A stretch of 64,000 nucleotides of DNA from Paenibacillus sp. BSR1-1 (lineage in GTDB: Bacteria; Bacillota; Bacilli; Bacillales; Cytobacillaceae): the NCBI RefSeq assembly GCF_030403775.1, contig NZ_JAQMWQ010000020.1:1-64000 (forward strand), in the 5' to 3' direction. Within the stretch, counting starts at the first letter, position 1. Every line of letters begins with the position of its first letter. The notes under the pieces are model-generated. The model saw only the letters and a list, made by a program, of their open reading frames with translations. It was not told where the DNA came from and did not search any database. A program made the translations under genes and the position numbers. Positions 33,933 through 41,930 of this stretch are shown one piece after another.

Positions 33933-35021
33933 ATGAAATTAGGAAATGACTATCTCTACATTGGTGACGGATTCGACAACACCGTGAAGACTTTTGACGC
34001 GGAAACGGGAAGGTTCCTTGGGAGATTTGTTGTATCAGGTAGCAACGATGACGAATTGCATGGTCCACGAGGGGTTATCTTCGATCATAATGATAATCTT
34101 CTAGTTACCAACCAAAACGTCGAACAAACCGATAACGGGAACGTGTTGAAGTACGAAGGACAAACTGGGGCCTTCTTAGGGCAACTCGTCCGTTCTAACG
34201 CACCAGGAGCTCCGTTCGCGCCGCGTGGCATTGTTCTCTCGAAGAACAATATCCTTTATGTTGCGGATATTTTTTCTGACCCTGTCACTGGGCAGGGGGA
34301 AGTGCGGACGTATAATGGTAAAACTGGTGAGTTTTTGGGGAACCTCGATCATTCTGGCTTCAAGGAGCCCTTCAATCCACGGGGTGTGGTTTTCGGTCCA
34401 GACGGCCTGCTATATGTATCCGTCGTTGACCTATCAGAATTCCCGAATGGGCTTAAAGGCTGGGTGCTGCGCTTCAACCCTAAGAAAAAGAAATTCCTTG
34501 ATGTGTTCATTAAGAGCGACGAGATCAACAACCTCCACCGTCCAGAAGGCTTAGTCTTTGGTCCCGACGGAAACCTTTACGTCACCAGCTTTAGAGACCT
34601 TGATGATCCGAATGATACTGACAAAATCTTGATCTTTGATGGCGATACGGGCAAGTTTATCAACAAGATTGACCTCTATGCACCAGGACAATCACCTGCC
34701 TTCGCACAGGCACTCTTGTTCGGGCCGAACGGAAAGTTGTATGTCCCCATTACGGGCCCTTCCGACGACAAACCAGATGGAACGAGTGTCCCAACGGGAG
34801 AATTTACCGGTTCTGTACGACGCTACAATGTCGATTCCAAGAAGTTCATGGAAATTGTGCCTCCTTTTAAAAAGGGAGGACCATTAGGGGTGCCGTGGTA
34901 TCTGACATTTGGAAATACGAATCCTGCAACACTAGCTTACGGGCATGACCAGGAAGAAAGCAGCGACCATCATCATCATCATCCACATCATAAAGAAAGT
35001 CATAACGAGAGTAGCGACTAA
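33933..35021 (+). CDS. NHL/SMP-30-type beta-propeller protein with Ser/Glu/His tail
   Basis: 362 aa; the ATG lies about 13 nt after AAGGGAG. No signal peptide. Six blade-like repeats, each with P-R-G or P-E-G, then [VLF]-x-[FV]-[GD]-x-[DN]-[GN]-x-L-Y-V. From ~residue 340 a tail of Glu, Ser and His (E-E-S-S-D-H-H-H-H-H and E-S-S-D) follows. A closely similar tail ends the GMC oxidoreductase 0.5 kb downstream. Codons are more G/C-rich than those of the neighbours, suggesting transfer. No enzyme activity can be assigned. Confidence 0.75.
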   Translation: MKLGNDYLYIGDGFDNTVKTFDAETGRFLGRFVVSGSNDDELHGPRGVIFDHNDNLLVTNQNVEQTDNGNVLKYEGQTGAFLGQLVRSNAPGAPFAPRGIVLSKNNILYVADIFSDPVTGQGEVRTYNGKTGEFLGNLDHSGFKEPFNPRGVVFGPDGLLYVSVVDLSEFPNGLKGWVLRFNPKKKKFLDVFIKSDEINNLHRPEGLVFGPDGNLYVTSFRDLDDPNDTDKILIFDGDTGKFINKIDLYAPGQSPAFAQALLFGPNGKLYVPITGPSDDKPDGTSVPTGEFTGSVRRYNVDSKKFMEIVPPFKKGGPLGVPWYLTFGNTNPATLAYGHDQEESSDHHHHHPHHKESHNESSD

Positions 35022-35036
35022 TTTTTTAAAGTCAGA

Positions 35037-35069
35037 TTGACCGTTTCTTTGTTAAAAGGGAACGGTCAA
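35037..35069 (+). terminator. Rho-independent terminator
   Basis: TTGACCGTT (35037-35045) pairs with AACGGTCAA (35061-35069), then TTTATTTT. It overlaps the end of the IS110 fragment. Confidence 0.75.
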
Positions 35070-35356
35070 TTTATTTTGGATAGATAAACCTTATTAAACT
35101 CCTCCAAGTAATGAACAACAGAGAAATGATAATGTCCTGTTGCTTCTAGGACGATAGGTGGTTTCTTACCTGTTTCTCTCATTATGACTTCCAGAAACTC
35201 TACAAGTAAATCAAGACCTTCAATAGTATGAGAAACTTTAAAACTCTTACGATATGGTTTGCCTTTATCTTAAAATGCCTGAACTTGACTTTCCCCTTTT
35301 GAAACATCCAGACCAAAGACTGATTCATTTCTAAATCTTCCTCCTAAACTAGTAAA
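35066..35356 (-). pseudogene. IS110 family transposase N-terminal fragment
   Basis: Translated on the minus strand from ~35332 the frame reads E-S-V-F-G-L-D-V-S-K-G-E-S-Q-V-Q-A-F, then an in-frame TAA, then D-K-G-K-P-Y-R-K-S-F-K-V-S-H-T and later P-I-V-L-E-A-T-G-H-Y-H, which is the DEDD RuvC-like N-terminus of IS110 transposases (catalytic Asp in G-L-D-V-S; Glu in L-E-A-T-G). The start codon is lost, a stop interrupts it, and about three quarters of the gene is missing. No terminal sequences seen. Confidence 0.85.
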
Positions 35357-35379
35357 CTAGTAATTTGCCAGTACCCCTA

Positions 35380-35410
35380 AGGTCACCCAGAAATATTTTC
35401 TGGGTGACCT
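35380..35410. terminator. Strong hairpin, terminator-like
   Basis: AGGTCACCCAGAAA (35380-35393) pairs perfectly with TTTCTGGGTGACCT (35397-35410). No long T-run on either side. It lies between the IS110 fragment and the GMC gene. Confidence 0.55.
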
Positions 35411-35548
35411 AATAATATGATAGAGGCAGGATAGTGTAATAGATAAAAAACATAATATAAAGGCACATTTTTTTTTAAAATGTGCCATGTAATCATTTCT
35501 TTTCGGACATGCCTTCATAATCTAGTAGCATGAAAGGAGATAATAGAT

Positions 35549-37351
35549 TTGAATAAAAAACATGATAAAAAGATTTTTGATTATATCATTATTGGAGCAG
35601 GAACAGCAGGAGGAATTATTGCAAAAAAATTAACGGATAACCATCATACTAGTGTTCTAGTTCTTGAAGCAGGAACCAATATGACTCAAGAACTAAGCAG
35701 TCCCAGTATTCTAACTGCAATGTTGAATTCCACCGATAATAGACATTCTTTTAATATTACGACGAATTTTGAGCAACAAATTGGCCGTCAGATGATCACA
35801 TCAAATGGACGAGCCATCGGTGGAAGTTCAGAACATAATTTTATGTTTGCAGTACGAGGAAGCAGAGAGTTATATGATGCATGGGCACAAATGGTTGGAA
35901 ATCAATGGAGTTACAATAGTCTTCTTCCTTTATTTAAAAAGAATGAAACCTATACTGGAGCAACACAAAGCCCGGAAACGCGGGGCTTTGAAGGACCTAT
36001 TTTTATTAGACAACAAATTACTCCAAACGGTGGATTGATCAATACCCTTGCTCAAGCAACTTCCGAAGTCTTTAATGTCCCAATTGTGGAAGATTATAAT
36101 ACAGGAATAATGGATTGTACCTTTTTAAAAGGGCAATATACCCAAAAACCGGTAGATGGTACCTTCGTCCGCTCATCAGTCGCAACAGGTTATTTAAATG
36201 AGCATGTTGTCACCCAAGGGAATGAGTCTCAACCTGACGAGTTTGGAGTGAATGGTAGAAAATTATTAATTTTATCTAAAACCACAGTTAATAAAATACT
36301 ATTTAAACGAAAAAATGGGGTCAATACTGCTGTTGGGGTTGAATTTGTTCGAAATGGGGTTTCGGAAGTTATGTATGCAAGAAAGGGGGTCATTGTTTCA
36401 GCAGGGATGTTTTCATCTGTTATCCTTCAACGATCTGGAATTGGAAAGCCTGCAGATTTAACTAGAGCAGGTATACAAACCTTGGTTGACAATCCAAATG
36501 TTGGTCATAACTTCCTAAGTCAATTTGCTGTTGGGTTGGGTGTTAGAGTGAAAACTAACAGACTTCTCCCGATATTGTCTGCGGATCCCGATGAACCTAC
36601 GGCTCTCGGCGCATTTAAGAGGCAGGATAATCCTATTGGAGGACGCCGTCTGCAAATAATTGGTGTTCCGGTGCCAACTTTTGTACCGGTTCAGGATGTG
36701 CTTATCAATGGTTGGCAGTTTAACCCACAAAATCCAACTAACGTAATGAGTTTTGGAATTGCAGATCTAAATCCTAGAAGTAAGGGATCAATAGTGATTT
36801 CACACAGTGATCCAGAAGCGTATCCAACACTTGACTTAAATCCGTTGGCTTTCGATGATGACGTAAATTACATGGTTGATAAATATATTGAGACGTATAA
36901 TATGGTCGTCAGGGCTCGTGAACTTGATCCGACAGGCATTTTTGAGGTTGTTTATCCTGAGGAAAATATATTCACAATGACAGATGAGGCTACAAAACGA
37001 GCAACCTTAGCCTCCTACGTCAGGGCTTCCTTATTAAACTTTGACCATTTCGGTGGACATTGCAAAATGGGAAGAACGATTGCTGATGGAGTTGTAGATG
37101 GATTCCTAAATGTTTTTGGAACAAAAAATCTTAAAGTAGCTGACCTTTCCATTGCTCCAATTTTACCTGATGGGAATACAGTTTTGGGGGCAGAAGTGAT
37201 TGGTTTAAATGCTGCAAGATTCATTCAAAGTGATCGGAACTCTATCGTGTTTGATGATGATGATTTTGAGGATATGGTAGATTCTGATGAAAGCAGCGAC
37301 CATCACCAACATCACCATTATGAGGAAAGTAGTGACGAGAGCAGCAACTAG
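35549..37351 (+). CDS. GMC family oxidoreductase with Ser/Glu/His tail
   Basis: 600 aa, TTG start after AAAGGAG. The N-terminal FAD-binding motif I-I-G-A-G-T-A-G-G (~13-21) is followed by the GMC signature region G-R-A-I-G-G-S-S-E-H-N-F-M (~88-100). The C-terminal GMC domain has F-D-H-F-G-G-H-C-K-M-G and D-G-N-T-V-L-G-A-E, which supply the His and Asn catalytic positions of the family. Members oxidise alcohols, sugars or choline using FAD. From ~575 an acidic/His tail (E-S-S-D-H-H-Q-H-H-H...E-S-S-D-E-S-S-N) copies that of the beta-propeller protein upstream. No signal peptide. Confidence 0.85.
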   Translation: MNKKHDKKIFDYIIIGAGTAGGIIAKKLTDNHHTSVLVLEAGTNMTQELSSPSILTAMLNSTDNRHSFNITTNFEQQIGRQMITSNGRAIGGSSEHNFMFAVRGSRELYDAWAQMVGNQWSYNSLLPLFKKNETYTGATQSPETRGFEGPIFIRQQITPNGGLINTLAQATSEVFNVPIVEDYNTGIMDCTFLKGQYTQKPVDGTFVRSSVATGYLNEHVVTQGNESQPDEFGVNGRKLLILSKTTVNKILFKRKNGVNTAVGVEFVRNGVSEVMYARKGVIVSAGMFSSVILQRSGIGKPADLTRAGIQTLVDNPNVGHNFLSQFAVGLGVRVKTNRLLPILSADPDEPTALGAFKRQDNPIGGRRLQIIGVPVPTFVPVQDVLINGWQFNPQNPTNVMSFGIADLNPRSKGSIVISHSDPEAYPTLDLNPLAFDDDVNYMVDKYIETYNMVVRARELDPTGIFEVVYPEENIFTMTDEATKRATLASYVRASLLNFDHFGGHCKMGRTIADGVVDGFLNVFGTKNLKVADLSIAPILPDGNTVLGAEVIGLNAARFIQSDRNSIVFDDDDFEDMVDSDESSDHHQHHHYEESSDESSN

Positions 37352-37368
37352 CATTTAAAAATACTAGG

Positions 37369-37404
37369 AAAGACCGTTTCTAATTTTGTTAGGGGCGGTC
37401 TTTT
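37369..37404 (+). terminator. Terminator of the GMC gene
   Basis: AAAGACCG pairs with CGGTCTTT, then T-rich sequence. Confidence 0.7.
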
Positions 37405-37407
37405 AGA

Positions 37408-37446
37408 ACCCAAAACCGACAGTATAGTCTGGACGGGAGAAGATGG
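37408..37446 (+). ncRNA. 3' half of an FMN (RFN) riboswitch, remnant
   Basis: ACCGACAGTATAGTCTGG followed by ACGGGAGAAGAT matches the conserved P5-P6-P1 end of the FMN riboswitch (consensus CCGACnGTATAGTCyGGATG..AGAAG, from memory). The 5' half (ATCTTC, GGGGCAGGGTG, CCGGCGGT) is absent upstream. A ribosome site GGAGG follows directly. Most likely a deletion relic of a riboflavin gene leader. Confidence 0.7.
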
Positions 37447-37457
37447 AGGTTCTGCAA

Positions 37458-37523
37458 ATGTTCAAAAAGTGGAATATTGAACGTTTATTAAGCATGTATT
37501 TTCAATCTCCCTCAAGTGTCTAA
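37458..37523 (+). CDS. Possible 21-aa peptide behind the riboswitch remnant
   Basis: ATG eight bases after GGAGG, 22 codons to TAA at 37521-37523; starts M-F-K-K-W-N-I-E-R-L-L. Its stop lies inside the stem of the next terminator. Possibly a real microprotein, possibly the stump of the lost riboflavin-controlled gene. Confidence 0.3.
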   Translation: MFKKWNIERLLSMYFQSPSSV

Positions 37524-37542
37524 CTTGAGGGCTTTCTATTTT
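37509..37542 (+). terminator. Rho-independent terminator
   Basis: CCCTCAAGT (37509-37517) pairs with ACTTGAGGG (37523-37531), then CTTTCTATTTT. Confidence 0.8.
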
Positions 37543-37684
37543 AGAGAGGCCATTTCCTAATTTTTTGTTAGTTGATTTTAGTGTTATTCCCGCCTTGCTT
37601 GCGGCATTGATTTTTGGCCCGAATAATAGCCTAAAAGAGTATAATTATAAGTGTGAAATGAATCTGCTTTTACAGCATGCTAGT

Positions 37685-37828
37685 CTAATAAGGGTATTTT
37701 AAACAATAATCGTTCAACAAATTCCGATAGGTAACAGCAGCTGGTGGTACCGGTGGTGGAGGAATAAATGGAACCATAATTGGTTTATGCCATGGATGAT
37801 AGTGGTGCAAAATTATGTAATAAACCAT
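37685..37828 (-). CDS. Small His/Pro-rich protein (47 aa), coat-like
   Basis: ATG 37826-37828, AAAGGATG eight bases upstream, TAG at 37685-37687. It begins M-V-Y-Y-I-I-L-H-H-Y-H-P-W-H and has a P-F-I-P-P-P-P-V-P-P run and a Tyr-rich end. The composition (Tyr, Pro, His) is like small spore-coat or exosporium proteins. No specific family recognised. Confidence 0.5.
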   Translation of the reverse strand: MVYYIILHHYHPWHKPIMVPFIPPPPVPPAAVTYRNLLNDYCLKYPY

Positions 37829-37955
37829 TAATATCATCCTTTCATTCAAAGTTACAGTAATTTATGAGTGTTCACCCAACTATGATTGGATGGATGCCTA
37901 GATTATAAAATTACTTATATTGATATAAAACGGGGGATGGGACTAACCTTGAAAA

Positions 37956-37995
37956 AAAACAAGGAATCCTATTATTTGAGGGATCCTTGTTTTTA
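37956..37995 (-). terminator. Terminator of the VOC gene
   Basis: AAAACAAGGAATCC and GGATCCTTGTTTT form the stem, with a TTTTTC run on the minus side. Confidence 0.7.
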
Positions 37996-38005
37996 TTGTT
38001 AAGCA

Positions 38006-38380
38006 TTAATTTTCCACTTCACTTATAAACGCATGCGTATTCCCTTCTGTATCTTTAAAGAAAGTCATCCAAGTTTTAATTCTCCCCATTTTGGCTACAA
38101 TATGTGGTTCGTCAATAAAGGATACTCCATCCCTCGTAAATTTTTCATAGGTATCCTTAATATTCTCAACTTGAAAGTATAGGACAGAGCTTGAATGTGA
38201 ATAATCTTCTTTTTCAGGCAAACTTAGAAGAATTCTTGTTCCATTACAATCAAAAAATGCCATGGTTTCTGTTGAAAAAAGTAGTGGCAGTCCAAGTGCC
38301 TTATAAAATGTCACTGCCCTGTTTATGTCTTTAACAGGCACCCCGATTTGATTGATCTTTTGAATGACGCTCGTGTTCAT
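38006..38380 (-). CDS. VOC family (glyoxalase/bleomycin-resistance fold) protein
   Basis: 124 aa, GTT-free ATG start after AGGAGAGGG. A single two-module VOC domain: I-N-Q-I-G-V-P-V-K-D-I-N-R-A-V-T-F-Y near the N-terminus, L-Y-F-Q-V-E-N-I in the middle and D-T-E-G-N-T-H-A-F at the end, with a Glu/His pair where VOC metal ligands usually lie. The substrate cannot be deduced. Confidence 0.82.
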   Translation of the reverse strand: MNTSVIQKINQIGVPVKDINRAVTFYKALGLPLLFSTETMAFFDCNGTRILLSLPEKEDYSHSSSVLYFQVENIKDTYEKFTRDGVSFIDEPHIVAKMGRIKTWMTFFKDTEGNTHAFISEVEN

Positions 38381-38565
38381 ATAATCCCTCTCCTTTTGTT
38401 AATTTTCTCATAATGAGAAAAGACTATCTTATTAATTATTACTTTCTATTTTTTTCATATGGAATCATCGCAAAAGTGAAATCGTTCCTTTAGTAACATT
38501 ATAAATTACAAGATGGAATACAGTTAATATAAATGTGAAATAAAGTAAAATCTGTAAAATGAAAG

Positions 38566-38591
38566 AAGAGAGATGGAAAATCCATCTCTCT
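38566..38591 (-). terminator. Terminator of the nickel/cobalt transporter gene
   Basis: GAGAGATGGA (38568-38577) pairs with TCCATCTCTC (38581-38590), followed by TTCTTTC on the minus strand. Confidence 0.75.
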
Positions 38592-38602
38592 AACAATAAA
38601 AA

Positions 38603-39319
38603 CTAATGTATCCAAAGTTTAAATAGTCCTTCAGTTACCCCTAAGTTGTACATATAAAATATTCCAAACCCAATGCTAATCACACCGGTTATTCTGGTAA
38701 GTGTTTTATTCAGCGTTACTTTTTTGGCACTGAAAACGAATGGAATCCCAATGATGGTGGTAAAGAAAAGCATTCCAATAATGGTTCCTGCACCAAATAT
38801 AAGGATATAAATAGCTGCTTCCCAAACACTTTTAACGGTACTCATCGTTAATAGAACCATCGCTCCGCTACCAGCAAGACCATGTACTAAGCCAATCACC
38901 AAGGATTTTAAATAGGAAACATGTTTATGTTGGTGTTTATGCTCATGTGTACCACGATGTTCATGAGTATGGACATGTTTATGGTTTTCTCCATCGTGAT
39001 CATGCTGATGTAAGTGGATATTTTTAAAGGAAAGGATCGTTGATGTGCCAAGATAAACAAGCATGATACCTACTAAAAACTCTAATGACATAGCCCATTT
39101 TTCAGGTATTTCACCCTTCATAAAGATAAGAATGATGCCAATAATAAATAATGTAGCAGTATGACCTATTCCCCAGAATACTCCTGCTAAAGACGAGCGA
39201 AGTAATTTTTTACTTTGACTAGCAATCGTAGACACAGCGATTACATGGTCTGGTTCTATTGCATGCTTGATACCAAGCACAAATCCTAATGCTAGAATGG
39301 ATAGAAAACCTACCTCCAC
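38603..39319 (-). CDS. UreH/HupE-like nickel or cobalt transporter with His-rich loop
   Basis: 238 aa, GTG start after AGGAGG. Six membrane segments. TM1 region G-F-V-L-G-I-K-H-A-I-E-P-D-H-V-I-A-V holds the H-x(4)-D-H motif of NiCoT/UreH/RcnA-type carriers. A cytosolic-loop stretch of ~35 aa (~100-135) is packed with His (H-Q-H-D-H-D, H-K-H-V-H-T-H-E-H). A second G-L-V-H-G-L-A-G-S-G-A follows. It likely moves Ni2+ or Co2+; direction is not evident. No urease or hydrogenase genes nearby. Confidence 0.78.
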   Translation of the reverse strand: MEVGFLSILALGFVLGIKHAIEPDHVIAVSTIASQSKKLLRSSLAGVFWGIGHTATLFIIGIILIFMKGEIPEKWAMSLEFLVGIMLVYLGTSTILSFKNIHLHQHDHDGENHKHVHTHEHRGTHEHKHQHKHVSYLKSLVIGLVHGLAGSGAMVLLTMSTVKSVWEAAIYILIFGAGTIIGMLFFTTIIGIPFVFSAKKVTLNKTLTRITGVISIGFGIFYMYNLGVTEGLFKLWIH

Positions 39320-39435
39320 TAATTTTCCTCCTAAAAGTTATATATTGATAAATAACCTGCTTTCTTAATAGTATCATAGAAGTAGATTGGTAGTTTGTTT
39401 ATTAACAATATTTATTTAATGAGAGGAAAGAAATT

Positions 39436-39756
39436 TTAAAAATTAAATTCTATCCCGTTTTCTATATAGAGGGTGTTATGTAATCCAGTTTGGTTTACCA
39501 GATATGCAAATATATTTTTGGCTGTGCTTCTAATAATTACGCTCAGACCTAAGTTGTTAAACACACGTGCATAGCAGCGGATGATCAACTGATCATTTTC
39601 CTTTAACAGCTGATAATAGACTGTTTCTTTCTGTGTTTTTGAAAAACAGTGGATAAATAGATATTCCTCTGTTGGTACGATTCCTTTTATCAAAAGTTCT
39701 TTTTGAACAATTCGTTGGATTTCCGCGATTTGTTTTTCTGATAAATTTATTCTCAT
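39436..39756 (-). CDS. Hypothetical protein
   Basis: 106 aa from ATG 39756 (M-R-I-N-L-S-E-K-Q-I); the ribosome site is weak, and a GTG at 39807 lies inside the stem of the preceding terminator. Soluble, mixed alpha/beta, one Cys pair far apart, ending G-I-E-F-N-F. I recognise no family. The upstream gene's terminator-like repeat (GAGTGG...CCACTC, ~39787-39807) separates it from 39875. Confidence 0.55.
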   Translation of the reverse strand: MRINLSEKQIAEIQRIVQKELLIKGIVPTEEYLFIHCFSKTQKETVYYQLLKENDQLIIRCYARVFNNLGLSVIIRSTAKNIFAYLVNQTGLHNTLYIENGIEFNF

Positions 39757-39874
39757 ACCAGATTCACCATCTTTTTTTAAAATTAAGAGAGTGGCGATTT
39801 TGACCACTCTAATTTATAGAATTTTAACACATATCCTCTAATTCTATGAATGGGGCAGGGAGGAAAAGCGGTGT

Positions 39875-40342
39875 CTATTTAAACAAGAACGTCTTTCCTG
39901 CTTCATCAAATGCCTGCTTATAATCAAACGCATAAGGCGTTGGTCCATGCTGAATATAATAGTTGTATCTTTTGAAAGCCTCCTCCCAAGATACATCCTT
40001 CACCTTTTCCGTCCACCACACCACATATGTAGGTGGTTTTTCCTGTTGCGGTTCAATCCACTTGTTCCTGTCTCGTATAGCGTTCTTATGTCGCCCTGAA
40101 TAGGTAAAGGAATATAAAGTTTGCAGGCTTTTCCATACAGTCAGTGTAAGAATGGGGGCACCTTCCCCCTTGATCGTTTCCTCAGGGAATGGTACTCCTT
40201 CTGGTGAAAACTCCTGTATAAGCTGCCCTGAAATAGCGGCCTGTTGAACGATTTTGTATCCCACTTCAAAAAATTCACGAGAAGCTGGATGTTCATAAGG
40301 ATGCTTTAGCCTGCCAACAGTATAGATCGCAACAAAAGTCAT
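39875..40342 (-). CDS. DUF3291 family protein
   Basis: 155 aa, ATG after GAGGAGAT. DUF3291 hallmarks: N-terminal V-A-I-Y-T-V-G-R-L-K-H-P, central L-T-V-W-K-S-L-Q-T-L-Y-S-F-T-Y-S-G-R-H (heme-degrading-monooxygenase-like ferredoxin fold), P-T-Y-V-V-W-W and the C-terminal H-G-P-T-P-Y-A-F-D-Y-K-Q-A-F. Function unknown. Its upstream region is the 14-unit 21-nt phased array B. Confidence 0.8.
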   Translation of the reverse strand: MTFVAIYTVGRLKHPYEHPASREFFEVGYKIVQQAAISGQLIQEFSPEGVPFPEETIKGEGAPILTLTVWKSLQTLYSFTYSGRHKNAIRDRNKWIEPQQEKPPTYVVWWTEKVKDVSWEEAFKRYNYYIQHGPTPYAFDYKQAFDEAGKTFLFK

Positions 40343-40417
40343 AATGATCTCCTCGTTTCCACTTTTTACCTACATATATTCGAGAGGGACTGGACTAATT
40401 CCATTTTTAGAGGTATA

Positions 40418-40697
40418 TTCTACAAATTTGAGGTGGTATTCTACAATTTTTGGGGAGCTTTCTACAAATTTAGAAGGGTATTCTACAAAAGTTATCCCTC
40501 ATTCTACAAATGAGGGATAGGTTCTATAAAGGGAGAGGGTTATTCTACAAATTTAAGGTGGTATTCTACAATTTTAAGGGAGTTTTCTACAAATACAGGA
40601 GGGTATTCTACAAATTTGAGGTGGTATTCTACAATTTTTGGGGAGTTTTCTACAAATTTAGAAGGGTATTCTACAAATAAAATCCCTCATTCTACAG
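40418..40697. repeat. 21-nt phased intergenic array B (14 TTCTACAAA units)
   Basis: TTCTAC (one TTCTAT) begins at 40418, 40439, 40460, 40481, 40502, 40522, 40543, 40564, 40585, 40606, 40627, 40648, 40669 and 40690: twelve intervals of 21 nt and one of 20. After TTCTACAA the units differ, in the pattern T-rich then G-rich (AGGTGG, TTGGGGAG, AGAAGGG). A higher-order copy exists: the first three units nearly repeat 209 nt later (40627-40689). No frame is open through it. It lies between the terminator of the DUF3231 gene and the start of the DUF3291 gene, both on the minus strand. Confidence 0.95.
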
Positions 40698-40768
40698 ATG
40701 CTCAATATAGCGTAAAAGCTTGAAAGCTTGATATAAAGCAAAGTAAAAAGGGATTTTTTGGGCAAAAA

Positions 40769-40805
40769 TAAAAAGCATTCCTCATTACAAAGAAATGCTT
40801 TTTAC
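40769..40805 (-). terminator. Terminator of DUF3231 copy 2
   Basis: AAAAGCATT and AATGCTTTT stem ends with an A-run on the plus side, i.e. a U-run for the minus-strand transcript. Confidence 0.75.
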
Positions 40806-40810
40806 TTTAA

Positions 40811-41824
40811 TTAGCCTTGTGCCAGCGATTCTCGGTCTATGACTTCGGGCTGTTTTTCTAACCATCCATGTTTCACCATAATATTGAAACAAAGGGCACC
40901 AGCCTCTATCGCATGTGTAAATACTTTCGTGTAATTTAATATGATATCCGATCTCAAGCTGGAACCAATTCCTGCACCATAATAGGAAAGGGCAGCATTT
41001 ACTAAAAAGGCGGCGTGAAACATAAGCAATTTGTCTGAAAACGGACTGACCGTAGATTCCATGATCTCAGCATCCCAATTCTCAGGTGTTGGCAAATGAT
41101 CTTGTTTTAATATATTGCTAAAACTTTCAGCATCTTTGCCTGCTAATTTAACGTTCTTCACCATAAAATCACGAACATCTTCCGTCTTCGCCACCTGACT
41201 AAAGGCCAAACTTAACGACCTAATAAATCCAGTTTTCTTGGAATTAAAAAAAAGGTTGCTGACTTCTGAACTATTGAGCGGTCTTTTGTTTCCAATTAAA
41301 TTTGAAATGATCCCTGTTGAGCTCACAAACTCCTTCCCAAAGGGTGAAGGAATAGAAGGAACCCTAGAAAACTTTGGCTGTGTTTTAGCATAATCGACTA
41401 TTTTTTGAAAAAAGTCCTTAGCCGTTGCCGCACATTCAAAAAAGTAATTTTGGACATCAGGCCTCTCGGAGTTTGTTATCGCAAGGCTATAAGCAGTTAT
41501 CCCATGTATCGTCATTATGTAAGAGTAAAAGAGTAAAAATTGATCAGAAAATAACCGTGGAGCATCAAGATTTACATCATCCTCAGTAAATCCCATTGGG
41601 ACTTGGAAATTGTCACTTTTCAAGAATTTAGTAATTTCAGTGATATGGTTTTCCGCTAACTGCAATCCGTATTCTAAAATAGGTTTAATATCTTTGTTTT
41701 CAACAATTTTAAGAAAATATTTGTAAACACATATCGCCATACTATCGCCCGAATACTGAAGCCAAAGAGCAGATACTTCTGCAGCAGTTAAGGGGTTTTT
41801 CTTTGACTTACTAAACATTCCCAA
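40811..41824 (-). CDS. DUF3231 family protein (copy 2 of 2)
   Basis: 337 aa from TTG 41824 (M-G-M-F-S-K), eight bases after GGAGG; ATG 41818 is an alternative. Two alpha-helical halves like those of the 9033 gene: first half L-T-A-A-E-V-S-A-L-W...G-L-Q-L-A-E-N-H, second half starting at G-N-K-R-P-L-N-S-S-E-V-S-N-L-F-F-N and ending S-Y-Y-G-A-G-I-G-S-S-L-R. Function unknown; it is the diverged paralogue of the other copy. Confidence 0.82.
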   Translation of the reverse strand: MGMFSKSKKNPLTAAEVSALWLQYSGDSMAICVYKYFLKIVENKDIKPILEYGLQLAENHITEITKFLKSDNFQVPMGFTEDDVNLDAPRLFSDQFLLFYSYIMTIHGITAYSLAITNSERPDVQNYFFECAATAKDFFQKIVDYAKTQPKFSRVPSIPSPFGKEFVSSTGIISNLIGNKRPLNSSEVSNLFFNSKKTGFIRSLSLAFSQVAKTEDVRDFMVKNVKLAGKDAESFSNILKQDHLPTPENWDAEIMESTVSPFSDKLLMFHAAFLVNAALSYYGAGIGSSLRSDIILNYTKVFTHAIEAGALCFNIMVKHGWLEKQPEVIDRESLAQG

Positions 41825-41930
41825 AAGAAATACCTCCAATTTTCCCATTGTTATCCTGAGATTATTTTATGACATTGTTTAGGATGTATACGAAATAAAC
41901 GAAGGGATTTTTAGTTCAGAATGCTAAAAT

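Larger units (their letters stand above)
37352..38005. other. 654-bp intergenic region with riboswitch remnant and two mini-genes
   Basis: Contains the GMC terminator (37369-37404), a 3' FMN-riboswitch fragment (37408-37446), a 21-codon ORF (37458-37523) ending in a terminator, a 47-aa proline-rich ORF on the minus strand (37685-37828) and the VOC gene terminator (37956-37995). Confidence 0.6.

Noticed and set aside
40418..40697. CRISPR array
   Set aside because: Repeated word is only ~9 nt and the period is 21 nt; no 24-47-nt repeats, no unique spacers of typical length, no cas genes.
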